Shown one piece after another: positions 1 to 8,602 of a stretch of 64,000 nucleotides of DNA. Position 1 is the first letter of the stretch. Every line of letters begins with the position of its first letter. The stretch comes from an uncultured Christensenella sp. GTDB lineage: Bacteria > Bacillota > Clostridia > Christensenellales > UBA3700. Below the pieces are notes generated by a model, which searched no databases, was not told the origin of the DNA, and saw only the letters and a program-made list of their open reading frames with translations. The translations under genes and the position numbers were made by a program. Where the stretch lies: contig CAJTYW010000007.1 of assembly GCA_910583995.1 (NCBI GenBank), positions 1 through 64,000 on the forward strand. The letters are read 5' to 3'.

Positions 1-32
1 ATACCTCTTGAGATTGTACCAATAGTTTTCAT
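1..32 (-). CDS. 5' end of a gene leaving the window; possibly F420-0:L-glutamate ligase-like
   Basis: Only the first ten complete codons are present, starting MKTIGTISRG, so this is a partial gene. The start is supported by a strong CAGGAGG ribosome binding site and by a promoter further upstream (66-94). The peptide resembles the start of the clostridial proteins annotated as coenzyme F420-0:L-glutamate ligase, but ten residues cannot prove that and the call is a guess from memory. Confidence 0.35.
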   Translation of the reverse strand, partial: MKTIGTISRG

Positions 33-65
33 AACAAAAACCTCCTGTTTTCCTTGACCTATCAT

Positions 66-94
66 ATTATACACCAAATAAAATTAATTTGCAA
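66..94 (-). promoter_or_regulatory. Vegetative promoter of the gene at the left edge
   Basis: On the minus strand TTGCAA (89-94) and a perfect TATAAT (66-71) are separated by 17 bases, which fits a sigma-A promoter reading towards the start codon at 32. Confidence 0.6.
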
Positions 95-171
95 TAAATT
101 ACAAAAATTTCAATATAATGAAATCTTAATATTGATATAAGTAAAATAATAACGCCTTAAAGTGCAAACAA

Positions 172-199
172 AAAAGACACCAAATTTAAGGTGTCTTTT
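172..199 (-). terminator. Terminator after argS
   Basis: A 10-bp perfect stem (AAAAGACACC with GGTGTCTTTT) and a short loop lie just past the argS stop codon. The stem ends in a T-run on the minus strand. Confidence 0.75.
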
Positions 200-213
200 A
201 TTTTTTATATACA

Positions 214-1902
214 TTACATTTTAACAGGGCATTTAATACCAAGCAATGACATACCATTTTTGATAATATCTTTTACTACTTTAACAACGGCAAGTCTTGC
301 TGCCTTGTCATCTTCGCAAGAGTTAGAAATATTTTGCTCAAGATAAAATTTATTAAACTGACAAGCAAGCGAATAAATGTATCTTGTTACAATAGATGGC
401 TCATATTTTGCAGCACTATCAAGCAATATTTCAGGATATTTATCAATAAGTTTAATAAGCTCATAACTCTCTGCACTTATTAAGTTATCATAATTAATAT
501 TACCTGTGCTTTCTATTTTATTTAGCAATGAACAACACCTTGCATAAGTATACTGAACATAAGGTCCTGTTTCGCCGTCAAAGTTTAAAACTTTGTCATA
601 ACTAAAGCTAATATCTTTTATACGGCTACCAACCAATGCCCCAAAAATAACTGCACCTGTACCAACCATTTCCGCAACATCGTCTTTGTTTTCCAACTCT
701 GGATTTTTTTCATTGATGATTTGCAATGCTTTGCTTTTTGCAGTATTTAATACATCTTCCAAAAATACTACATTACCATCACGAGTAGATAGCTTTTCGC
801 CTTCAATACTAACCATACCAAATGGTACGTGAATCATATCCTTTGCCCAGTCATATCCCATCATTTCAATAACTTTGAAAAGCTGCTTGAAATGCAAATT
901 TTGTTGATATGCAACTACATAAAGTGATTTGTAAAAATTATAAGTATTTTTTCTGTAAAAAGCAGCAGCCATATCACGAGTTGCGTACAAAGTAGCTCCG
1001 TCTGCCTTTTTTATCAAACAAGGCGGCATATCTTCGCTCTCATCAAACTCAACTATTGTTGCTCCGTTACTTATTTTTGTCAAGCCTTTAGCTTCCAATT
1101 CGTCAATTATCGGTTGCATTTTGTCATTGTAAAAACTTTCACCATTATAACTATCAAAATGAACATCAAGTCTTTCATAAATTTTTTGGACATCACGCAA
1201 AGTAACTTCCTTAAACCAAATAAATAAACTATTTGCTTCGCTGTCGCCGTCTTCTATCTTTTTAAACCAACTGCGGGCTAAATCGTTAAGTTCTGGTTTT
1301 TCTTCCGCTTCTTTATGAAATTTAACGTAAATCTCCAAAAGGGCATTTATACCACGCTTATTTATATCGTCCTTATCCCCCCACATTTTGTAGGCAACAA
1401 TAAGCTTACCAAACTGCGTACCCCAATCGCCTAAGTGGTTGATACCGACAACATTATATCCAAGTTTTTTGTAAATTTTATAAAGACTAGCACCTATTAT
1501 TGTAGTAGATAAGTGTCCCATATGAAATGGTTTTGCAATATTAATGCTAGAGTAGTCAATACAAATTGTTTTACCTTCCCCTTCTTTGCTATCACCATAG
1601 TGTTCGCCTAATTCCAAAGTTTTAGTTATAACTTCTTTTACAAAATTCAGTTTTGACAATTTAAAATTAACATAACCATTTACAGCTTCAATGCTTTCCA
1701 AAAATTGTGGTTTATTTATACTATCAACAATCTCATTTGCTATAATTACGGGCGATTTTCGCAAGGTTTTTGCAAATTTAAAGCAAGGGAATGCAAAGTC
1801 CGCGGGTGCAGTATCTTTTGCAGTTACTACAAGTGGTAAAATCTCTTCAAAACTTACATTATCTATTTTTATCAGTTTTGCTATTTCAAACTTATAATCC
1901 AT
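214..1902 (-). CDS. argS: Arginine-tRNA ligase
   Basis: Class I aminoacyl-tRNA synthetase that charges tRNA-Arg with arginine in the cytoplasm. The 562 residues match the usual family length. An N-terminal additional domain (about 1-100) is followed by the HIGH-type signature HMGH at 127-130. A KLSTR motif near residue 360 replaces KMSKS, as is common in this enzyme. The C-terminal third is the DALR anticodon-binding helical domain, with typical segments such as QYTYARCCSLL. The gene follows ychF with an 11-base gap, so the two are probably co-transcribed, and a terminator follows at 172-199. Confidence 0.97.
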   Translation of the reverse strand: MDYKFEIAKLIKIDNVSFEEILPLVVTAKDTAPADFAFPCFKFAKTLRKSPVIIANEIVDSINKPQFLESIEAVNGYVNFKLSKLNFVKEVITKTLELGEHYGDSKEGEGKTICIDYSSINIAKPFHMGHLSTTIIGASLYKIYKKLGYNVVGINHLGDWGTQFGKLIVAYKMWGDKDDINKRGINALLEIYVKFHKEAEEKPELNDLARSWFKKIEDGDSEANSLFIWFKEVTLRDVQKIYERLDVHFDSYNGESFYNDKMQPIIDELEAKGLTKISNGATIVEFDESEDMPPCLIKKADGATLYATRDMAAAFYRKNTYNFYKSLYVVAYQQNLHFKQLFKVIEMMGYDWAKDMIHVPFGMVSIEGEKLSTRDGNVVFLEDVLNTAKSKALQIINEKNPELENKDDVAEMVGTGAVIFGALVGSRIKDISFSYDKVLNFDGETGPYVQYTYARCCSLLNKIESTGNINYDNLISAESYELIKLIDKYPEILLDSAAKYEPSIVTRYIYSLACQFNKFYLEQNISNSCEDDKAARLAVVKVVKDIIKNGMSLLGIKCPVKM

Positions 1903-1913
1903 TAATCAATCTC

Positions 1914-3005
1914 CTAAACATTAAATCTGAACAAAACTACATCGCCGTCTTGAACAACATAATCTTTACCTTCACTTCTAACTTTGCCTTTTTCCTTTGC
2001 AATAGTGTATGAGCCAAGCTCTAATAAAATTTTATAATCTACAATCTCCGCTCTAATAAAACCACGCTCAAAGTCGCTGTGGATTTTACCTGCAGCTTGT
2101 GGTGCTTTAGTGCCTTTTTCTATAGTCCAAGCACGAGTCTCCTTTTCTCCCGCAGTAAGGTAAGAAATCAAACCTAAAAGAGAATAGCACTCTGTTACAA
2201 GCACATCAAGTCCGCTTTCGGAAAGTCCTAATTCTTCTGCAAACATTGCTCTTTCTTCGTCATCGTCGATTGATGCTAAGTCTTCTTCAATTTTAGCACA
2301 TAATACAACTACACCTGCATTATCGCCTTTTGCAAACTCTTTAACTTGCTTTACATAATCGTTTTCAGTGCCAATCTCATTCTCACTAATGTTAGCAACA
2401 TAAATAACTGGTTTTGTAGTAAGCAAAAACAAATCTTTAACAACTGCTTTTTCTTCGTCTGTAAACTCCATTGAACGAACAGGCTTGCCACTTTCCAAAT
2501 GTGCATAAATGCTTTCTAAAAATTCAGCTTCCGCAATATATTTTTTATCTCCACCTTTTGCGCTACTGCGAGCTTTAGCAATTCGTTTACTTATAGACTC
2601 CATATCCGCAAAAATAAGTTCTAAATTTATTGTTTCAATATCACGCAAAGGATTAATGCTGCCGTCAACGTGAGTAATATTATCGTCATCAAAGCATCTT
2701 ACCACGTGTGTAATAGCATCAACTTCTCTTATATGTGACAAAAACTTATTACCCAAACCTTCACCACGAGAAGCACCTTTAACCAATCCTGCAATATCCA
2801 CAAACTCAAGATAAGTAGGAGTAATCTTTTTGCTGTTATACAAACTTGCAAGTGCATCAAGTCTTTTATCAGGTACAGCTACAACACCCACATTCGGCTC
2901 AATAGTGCAGAAGGGGTAATTAGCACTTTCTGCTCCTGCTTTTGTTATTGCATTAAATAATGTACTTTTACCTACGTTAGGCAAACCAACAACACCTAAT
3001 TTCAT
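1914..3005 (-). CDS. ychF: Redox-regulated ATPase/GTPase YchF (OLA1 family)
   Basis: Obg-like P-loop NTPase of 363 residues, the normal family length; family members bind ATP and associate with ribosomes. The P-loop GLPNVGKS is at residues 7-14, the G3 motif DIAG follows in the switch region, and the C-terminal TGS-like domain contains the family signature GFIRAEIVDY. The start is fixed by AGGGAG six bases upstream of the ATG. A promoter at 3081-3109 and a leader hairpin at 3026-3061 precede it. It is the first gene of a probable ychF-argS operon. Confidence 0.96.
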   Translation of the reverse strand: MKLGVVGLPNVGKSTLFNAITKAGAESANYPFCTIEPNVGVVAVPDKRLDALASLYNSKKITPTYLEFVDIAGLVKGASRGEGLGNKFLSHIREVDAITHVVRCFDDDNITHVDGSINPLRDIETINLELIFADMESISKRIAKARSSAKGGDKKYIAEAEFLESIYAHLESGKPVRSMEFTDEEKAVVKDLFLLTTKPVIYVANISENEIGTENDYVKQVKEFAKGDNAGVVVLCAKIEEDLASIDDDEERAMFAEELGLSESGLDVLVTECYSLLGLISYLTAGEKETRAWTIEKGTKAPQAAGKIHSDFERGFIRAEIVDYKILLELGSYTIAKEKGKVRSEGKDYVVQDGDVVLFRFNV

Positions 3006-3025
3006 TTTAATCTCCCTAAAAAAAT

Positions 3026-3061
3026 ACCATTAAAAGCGATATATTGCTATTATGGTATTAC
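3026..3061 (-). promoter_or_regulatory. Hairpin in the ychF 5' leader
   Basis: AATACCAT and ATGGTATT form an 8-bp stem around an inner AGC/GCT pairing. It lies between the predicted transcription start (about 3075) and the ychF ribosome binding site. No known riboswitch or leader family is recognised; a regulatory role is only a possibility. Confidence 0.35.
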
Positions 3062-3080
3062 TTTTATAACAATTATTTAA

Positions 3081-3109
3081 ATTATAATAAAAAAAAGTCC
3101 AAAAGTCAA
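3081..3109 (-). promoter_or_regulatory. Vegetative promoter of ychF-argS
   Basis: On the minus strand TTGACT (3104-3109) and TATAAT (3081-3086) are separated by 17 bases. Transcription would start near 3075 and leave a leader of about 70 bases before ychF. Confidence 0.7.
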
Positions 3110-3119
3110 GCAATTAACT

Positions 3120-3423
3120 TTTGGTAAAAATAAGATTAAGTTATTATTATCAAGTTATGAACATATTTGGGTATAATCATATATTCATATCTTTCTTATC
3201 ATTATGTGAGCATTTGTTAATACATTCAAATATGTACATATTCTCTTTGTTAAATATATCAACGAATGAACATATTATTATGTATGAATAAACAATAAAT
3301 CGGCATATCTCCACATAAAAATATCTTGCAAAAATCGGTACTAATTCATATTTTCATATCAACATATTGAGATATGATAATTTGTAAATATACTAACCGC
3401 TTTAATCTTACAATCAAAATTTA
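3120..3423 (+). other. Gene-free stretch rich in CATAT
   Basis: About 300 bases with no convincing open reading frame on either strand. The pentamer CATAT occurs about nine times here, clearly more often than expected in AT-rich sequence, with irregular spacing. A copy of the dispersed CRAAAATCG-N4-TAA motif lies at 3329-3345. No promoter or RNA gene was recognised. Confidence 0.4.
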
Positions 3424-4302
3424 TCATTTTTTCATTTTTGCTAGATACTTATTCAATTGATTTAAAAAATATCTTTTATGTAATGTCCACTCAGGTGCTA
3501 TAAGAGTACTTCTCTCCCCGTCACCTGTTAATCTTTCAATATAAATTTTATCGCCTAAAATTTTAAGCTGCTTAGCAACTATTTCAATATACTCTTGCAT
3601 TTCAAGTGGTTTATAATCCCCCTTCAAATACATTTGTTCCAAAATAGTGCCTTTAGGTATATAAGTGCAGTGTATTTTTACGGAATGTGGCTTTAATTCG
3701 CATAAAACTGTTGCGGTATATAACATATCTTGAATATTCTCACTAGGTAGCCCATTCATTATATGTACACAAACTTTAATATTATTATCCTTTAGTCTGT
3801 AAAAGGTTTCTTCAAACTGCTTGTAAGTATGTCCGCGTCCGATAATCTGCAAAGTGTTGTCATTTGCGGACTGCAAGCCTAATTCTATAACTAAATGTGT
3901 TTGTTTACTTAAGCTTGATAAATATAGTAACATTTCGTCATTTATGCAGTCAGGTCTTGTAGCTATGCTAATACCGCATATCTCGCTATCTTTAAGCACT
4001 TGTTCCACATAAGTATTCAGCTTGTTTACAGGCATATATGTATTGCTAAAGGACTGAAAATAAGCAATATACTTATGACTTGCTTTATCCTTTAATTTGC
4101 TTTTTGCCACATCTAATTGCAATGCAGCAACTGCATAGTCTCCGCTGCCTTTTGCACTGCAGTAAATACAACCGCCATACCCCAAGCTACCGTCCCTATT
4201 TGGGCAAGTTGAAGCAATATCCAGTGCTAGCTTGTATACGCTGTGACCAAAAGTTTTTTTATAATATTCTGTTATACTATTATATTTCAATCCGTTATCC
4301 AT
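3424..4302 (-). CDS. Radical SAM protein, TIGR01212 (YtqA-like) family
   Basis: 292-residue radical S-adenosylmethionine protein. The N-terminal cysteine cluster carries Cys33, Cys45 and Cys48 in the TIGR01212 context TCPNRDGSLGYGGCIYC; these bind the 4Fe-4S cluster that cleaves SAM. The motifs GLQSANDNTL and VCVHIMNGLP are also typical of the family. The substrate is not known to me; related proteins have been linked to tRNA or cofactor modification, without proof here. It stands alone between two non-coding stretches. The start fits the family's usual N-terminus. Confidence 0.88.
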   Translation of the reverse strand: MDNGLKYNSITEYYKKTFGHSVYKLALDIASTCPNRDGSLGYGGCIYCSAKGSGDYAVAALQLDVAKSKLKDKASHKYIAYFQSFSNTYMPVNKLNTYVEQVLKDSEICGISIATRPDCINDEMLLYLSSLSKQTHLVIELGLQSANDNTLQIIGRGHTYKQFEETFYRLKDNNIKVCVHIMNGLPSENIQDMLYTATVLCELKPHSVKIHCTYIPKGTILEQMYLKGDYKPLEMQEYIEIVAKQLKILGDKIYIERLTGDGERSTLIAPEWTLHKRYFLNQLNKYLAKMKK

Positions 4303-4522
4303 ATAAATATTTTAACATATTTTTACGCCATTTAAAAGCAAATATTACAAGTTTTTATATTTATAATAAATATCATTATTCCATACAAATCAGCAAATTA
4401 AGCTTTGGATTTTAGTACTATTAAGCTTTATTTAATTTTTATTTTATAACTAAAAATCACAAATTAATAGCGATTTTCGATTGGTTTTACAATAAATTAT
4501 TTATGTCACATAAAACTTTATG

Positions 4523-4550
4523 TAATAAAAAGAGTGCTTATTAAAGCACC
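4523..4550 (-). terminator. Terminator after spoIIQ-like gene
   Basis: A six-base stem (GTGCTT/AAGCAC, with weaker flanking pairs) lies just past the stop codon and is followed on the minus strand by a T-rich run. Confidence 0.6.
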
Positions 4551-4559
4551 CTGAGTTAT

Positions 4560-5195
4560 TTATTTGTTATCGCCAACAATATATTGCATTGGGTCTACAA
4601 GTTTATTGTTTTGAGTTAACTCATAATGTAAGTGAGCATCTTGCTTACACTCAAATTGGAATTTACCAATCTTACCGATAACAGTCTTTTCAGTAACCTT
4701 GTCACCTTTTTTAACACTGACATCTGCAAGCAATTTGAATGTTGCTACAAAGCCTTTGCCATAATCGATTGTTACTGTACCGCCATAGTGAGCGTCATTT
4801 GTTACTTCTGTAACTGTTCCGTCAAAACCAGCATAAACTTTAGAGCCTTCTTTGCCGATAATATCCAAAGCCAAATGTCCATCATATCTGTTTAAAGTTG
4901 GGTTATAACTTAAAGCAGTATCTGAAAATCCTCTGCCTTCTGTACCACCTTCAACAGGCATAACCAAAGCAAACTTCTTTTCAACTACAGTTGGGATATC
5001 GTCATCTGGTGCCTCTATTGTTGGCTCGTCCGGTTTATTAACATCAATGTCCGGTGTTGTTGTGTTAAGCACTGCAACTACTGTTACCACTACTCCAATC
5101 GCTATCACGCATAGAATCATCAGGATATAATGAATATTCTTTTTTAAAAAAGCCATTAATCTGCTGCCGATAGCCTTTGCATCTTTTTTTTGCAT
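4560..5195 (-). CDS. spoIIQ: SpoIIQ-like M23 (LytM) peptidase, membrane anchored
   Basis: 211-residue protein with one N-terminal membrane segment (about 22-43), an acidic linker and a C-terminal LytM/M23 domain. SpoIIQ is made in the forespore, lies in the outer forespore membrane and pairs with SpoIIIAH during engulfment. The zinc ligands are complete: His107 and Asp111 (HLALD), then His188 and His190 (HLH), so it may be an active endopeptidase as in clostridia rather than the degenerate Bacillus form. The start is the ATG at 5195 with GGAGG just upstream; a longer frame would need a TTG inside that site. Eighteen bases separate it from the ywmB-like gene, and the pair share a sigma-F-type promoter. 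Confidence 0.75.
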   Translation of the reverse strand: MQKKDAKAIGSRLMAFLKKNIHYILMILCVIAIGVVVTVVAVLNTTTPDIDVNKPDEPTIEAPDDDIPTVVEKKFALVMPVEGGTEGRGFSDTALSYNPTLNRYDGHLALDIIGKEGSKVYAGFDGTVTEVTNDAHYGGTVTIDYGKGFVATFKLLADVSVKKGDKVTEKTVIGKIGKFQFECKQDAHLHYELTQNNKLVDPMQYIVGDNK

Positions 5196-5213
5196 ATTTA
5201 CCTCCAAATATTC

Positions 5214-5663
5214 TTAATAACTCCCCATTATCAGTGGGGTGCCTACTGTGATTACATTATCCCTTATAGCGATTTGAAAATTGATGTTAATACCATTTGC
5301 TTGCGTCATTTTTCCACAATTTTCAGATATACCATAAATGATATGTACATTACCCACAGTTTCCTCTTGTTGAACTGCTACTTTGCATTTTTTAATGACT
5401 TTTTGCATATCGTCATAATCACCCTTAAAACTTGCACTTATTCCAACTATGTTTACCAAATTATCCGCTATCTTCTGTCCATTATCGTAATCACTTGTAA
5501 CCATAAAAATGTCATCGTATAGGTATATAGAATTTTCGCTATATCGCCCTTTTGTAAAATAATTAATAGTAATATCTTTATCTGATTTTGGTAGCATAAC
5601 AGGCAAAGAATATGTAACAAACAATAATAAACCCAACGATAAAACAATCAAAAACTTTTTCAT
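5214..5663 (-). CDS. ywmB: YwmB-like secreted protein
   Basis: 149-residue protein with a signal peptide or anchor at residues 1-20 and no enzymatic motif. The C-terminal pattern (NINFQIAIRDN then VITVGTPLI) resembles the YwmB/DUF1779 family. In Bacillus subtilis ywmB lies close to spoIID and spoIIQ. The gene directly precedes the SpoIIQ-like gene, and a promoter at 5683-5711 matches the forespore sigma-F consensus, so it is probably made in the forespore and exported across its membrane. The family match is weak and from memory; position and promoter carry most of the weight. Confidence 0.55.
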   Translation of the reverse strand: MKKFLIVLSLGLLLFVTYSLPVMLPKSDKDITINYFTKGRYSENSIYLYDDIFMVTSDYDNGQKIADNLVNIVGISASFKGDYDDMQKVIKKCKVAVQQEETVGNVHIIYGISENCGKMTQANGININFQIAIRDNVITVGTPLIMGSY

Positions 5664-5682
5664 ATAATCTCCTCACAATTCT

Positions 5683-5711
5683 ATTCTTGCCAGATTATTT
5701 ATCCCTTATAC
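5683..5711 (-). promoter_or_regulatory. Sigma-F-type promoter of the ywmB-spoIIQ operon
   Basis: On the minus strand GTATA (5707-5711) and GGCAAGAAT (5683-5691) are separated by 15 bases. This fits the Bacillus sigma-F consensus (GYWTA, then GGNNANANT). The -10 box ends about 20 bases before the start codon at 5663. A closely similar arrangement precedes spoIIR. Confidence 0.65.
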
Positions 5712-5872
5712 ATTAAGTGTTGATTTTTTTGAATAATAATTTTTCGTTTAATAAAAGTTGAATATCAAAGCGGTTTTTTGTATAAAATCACAATATCTTT
5801 TTTAATTATTCCTTGTTTTGTGCTGTTTATAACAATAGACTTTGCAAAAATATTTGAATTTTTAATTTAACG

Positions 5873-5906
5873 CAAAAAAAATGACTTCGATTTAGTCAAA
5901 GTCATT
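5873..5906 (-). terminator. Terminator after the GT14-like gene
   Basis: The stem AATGACTT/AAGTCATT is followed on the minus strand by eight T residues, 34 bases past the stop codon. Confidence 0.7.
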
Positions 5907-5939
5907 TATGTATAATTTTTAATTTTAATTTAATTGTAT

Positions 5940-6815
5940 TTATTTTATGCCTAGCTTATCTAAAATCATTTGCGGCAAATTGTTGTCACAAGTAACTTTT
6001 CTTACAAATATGCTATCTGATTCCATAATAGCGTCAAAATCTTCTTCCTTAAATAAATAAGGGAAACCTCTTTTCATATCAATATATCTCATATTAGAAA
6101 TTTCGCAATAAGATTTAGCATTTATACAATAAAGTGCATCTTTAAATTTGCTATTGTAAGCCATAATTTGAAAGAAAAATTCGTCTGCACAATATCCATA
6201 CCCACAAATTTTTAAGATTGTCTTTTTATTTTGTATTAAATAATTGCAAAATTCATCGGTAATACTAGCCCAGTTTGAACCGCCTTTTATCTCTATATCC
6301 AATTTTTTCAATCTGTTTACGCCAAAAAGCTTTTGTATGCCTTTAGATACTTTGTTTACACACTTAAGAAAAAAGCTATTTTTGGTTTGCAAATGATAGT
6401 ACTTTAATTTATAGCTACCTTTTTTATACCATTCTTCTTCATCGCTAATTTGAATAAACTCTTTTCCTTTATTAGTATCAAAAAAATTATGTAGATAATC
6501 TTGAGATTTTATGCAAATATCTTGACCTGAAAGCAAATGATAATAATCATAATTATTCTGTTTGCTTGCGCTCTCCAAAGCTATTAGGCTTGCCGTAATT
6601 ATTGATACTCCACCCCAATATACAGGTATTCTTTGCTTTGTATAAAATAATTTTGAATATTTAACAATTTGCTTCAGTTTATTAAAATCAAAATCTTTCC
6701 ATTTTTTATCGATATGAATAAAAATATCGTTTCTGCAATCATCAATAGATTTGACACAATTAATCAAGTTTTGCATATTTGCGTGTGCCAATATCAAAAA
6801 TGCGTGTTTTCCCAT
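5940..6815 (-). CDS. Core-2/I-branching (GT14-like) glycosyltransferase
   Basis: 291-residue cytoplasmic protein of the family of beta-1,6-N-acetylglucosaminyltransferases. Recognisable segments are HAFLILAHAN at the start, DIFIHIDKKW, PVYWGGVSIITA, YYHLLSGQD and, near the middle, KGGSNWASI followed by DEFFFQ. There is no signal peptide or membrane helix. In bacteria such enzymes usually build cell-surface polysaccharides; the donor and acceptor cannot be read from the sequence. The start is the ATG at 6815, with GGAG five bases upstream; the longer frame begins with TTG inside the ribosome binding site. It lies 16 bases downstream of rho with no functional link evident. Confidence 0.82.
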   Translation of the reverse strand: MGKHAFLILAHANMQNLINCVKSIDDCRNDIFIHIDKKWKDFDFNKLKQIVKYSKLFYTKQRIPVYWGGVSIITASLIALESASKQNNYDYYHLLSGQDICIKSQDYLHNFFDTNKGKEFIQISDEEEWYKKGSYKLKYYHLQTKNSFFLKCVNKVSKGIQKLFGVNRLKKLDIEIKGGSNWASITDEFCNYLIQNKKTILKICGYGYCADEFFFQIMAYNSKFKDALYCINAKSYCEISNMRYIDMKRGFPYLFKEEDFDAIMESDSIFVRKVTCDNNLPQMILDKLGIK

Positions 6816-6831
6816 ATTTTTCTCCAAACAT

Positions 6832-8331
6832 TTATTTTTCTAAAGAACGGACTTGTAAAATTAATTGCTCACAAAGTTCTTTATTATTTTTGGTTTTAAG
6901 CAAAAGATTTATAAATGTTTTTGTTGCTTCTTGTTCGTTATTTTCAAGCAATGTACGAAGTGCGATATTAGCTTCAAGTTCCTTTTGACTAAGCAACAAA
7001 TCGTCACGCCTTGTACTAGATTGGTTAAGGTCAATTGCAGGGAAAATCCTTTTTTCAGATAGTCTTCTGTCAAGCCTTAATTCCATATTTCCTGTGCCTT
7101 TGAACTCTTCAAAAATTACATCGTCCATACGGCTACCAGTATCCACCAAAGTTGTTGCAATAATTGTTAAGCTACCGCCGTGTTCAATATTTCTTGCACT
7201 ACCGAATATTTTTTTTGGAAAATGCAATGCTGCAGGGTCAATACCACCTGATAAAGTTTTTCCGCTTGATTCTGTAACGGCGTTATATGCTCTTGCAAGT
7301 CTTGTTAAGCTATCCATAATAATTACTACATCGCAGCCAATTTCAACTTGTCGTTTTGCTCTCTCAATAAGCATTTCCGCAACTTTTATATGATTTTTTG
7401 GGCTTTCGTCAAAGGTTGAGTAAACAACTTCGCCAGGAACGCTGCGTTTCATATCTGTTACTTCTTCTGGTCTTTCGTCAACAAGCAAAACAAACAACTT
7501 TAAATTAGGATTGTTATTCATAATATTAGTTGCAATTTTTTTAATGATAGTTGTTTTACCAGCTTTAGGTGGGGCTACTATCAGCGCTCTTTGACCTTTA
7601 CCGATAGGGCAAAGCAAATCAATCATTCTTATTGTAATATCATTTTTAATCTTGTCTTTTTCAAGCCTAATCATTTGGTCTGGATAAATAGGCACTAAAT
7701 CGTCAAACTTAGCTCTTTGGGTTAAAGCTTGAACAGGCATACCATTGATTTTTGAAACATATACAACAGCAATTGATTTACCTTCGTATTGCTCTTTTGC
7801 AACACCAGTCAAAAAATCTCCTTTTCTAAGTCCTAAAGAACGAATAAGTCTTGCTGACACGTAAGCATCTTCAATATTGCTATCGATAGAACGAGTAAAA
7901 CCATATCCATCTTCAAGAATTTCAAGATATCCTAATTCTATAATGTTTGACAAATCATTTTTTGAAACATCATTTTGAATATATTCATCAAATCCTGGTT
8001 CTTTTGCTTTAAAAGTAATTGTAACTGCAAATCTACTAAGTATTTCAGAATATTCTTCGTCTGACAAAAAACGCTCAGGCACTTTTTCCCAATCAATAGT
8101 ATATTCGCCTTTTGCAGTACCTGTTTTTCTTCCTGGTTTTGTAATTATTTCAGGTCCATCCTTAATAATAGATTTGCAATGGTCGTGCTTTTCTATAAAA
8201 GTTGCTTTAATAAGGGCATCTTTTGATAATGTAGTTGGTGATTTAACGCCAATAAAAGTTGCAACATCACGCAACTTACCAATTGGCATTCTATCCATAT
8301 CTTCAATTGTCAAATATGTTAAATCCATCAT
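6832..8331 (-). CDS. rho: Transcription termination factor Rho
   Basis: Hexameric RNA-dependent ATPase that ends transcription. The 499 residues carry a short N-terminal helical region (LRDVATFIGVKSPTTLSKD, about 20-38), an RNA-binding cold-shock-like domain (about 85-210) and the RecA-like motor. The P-loop APPKAGKT is at 253-260; LLVDERPEEV and DSLTRLARAYN, the Walker B region, follow. The arginine-finger region RLDRRLSEKRIFPA is intact. The start ATG has GGAG six bases upstream. No leader terminator is obvious upstream. The long basic insert seen in some relatives is absent. Confidence 0.96.
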   Translation of the reverse strand: MMDLTYLTIEDMDRMPIGKLRDVATFIGVKSPTTLSKDALIKATFIEKHDHCKSIIKDGPEIITKPGRKTGTAKGEYTIDWEKVPERFLSDEEYSEILSRFAVTITFKAKEPGFDEYIQNDVSKNDLSNIIELGYLEILEDGYGFTRSIDSNIEDAYVSARLIRSLGLRKGDFLTGVAKEQYEGKSIAVVYVSKINGMPVQALTQRAKFDDLVPIYPDQMIRLEKDKIKNDITIRMIDLLCPIGKGQRALIVAPPKAGKTTIIKKIATNIMNNNPNLKLFVLLVDERPEEVTDMKRSVPGEVVYSTFDESPKNHIKVAEMLIERAKRQVEIGCDVVIIMDSLTRLARAYNAVTESSGKTLSGGIDPAALHFPKKIFGSARNIEHGGSLTIIATTLVDTGSRMDDVIFEEFKGTGNMELRLDRRLSEKRIFPAIDLNQSSTRRDDLLLSQKELEANIALRTLLENNEQEATKTFINLLLKTKNNKELCEQLILQVRSLEK

Positions 8332-8602
8332 AAATTACTCCTTCATTTATATCAAATTAACATCGTCTAGTAGTTAAATTTTATTAATCCAAAACAAGTA
8401 TAAATATATTTGACATAATAACCTAAATGGCTATTATGCAAATAATTCTTAATTTTTAATTGTTAAAATATACTATTGCTCATTATAAATTATATAATTA
8501 AGATATAAAAAGTATTGATATAATGTCAAAATTACATAAAATATCAAAAAGAAAAATATATTAAAAACATTTAAAGAATAAATAAAACTAAGTAATATAA
8601 AA

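Noticed and set aside
3120..3423. Possible CRISPR array because of repeated CATAT
   Set aside because: The repeated unit is only five bases with irregular spacing and there are no constant-length repeats or spacers.
5193..5207. Longer SpoIIQ-like start at 5207
   Set aside because: The additional codons begin with TTG that overlaps the GGAGG ribosome binding site of the ATG at 5195. The same reasoning moved the starts of the genes now beginning at 6815, 12300 and 29565.
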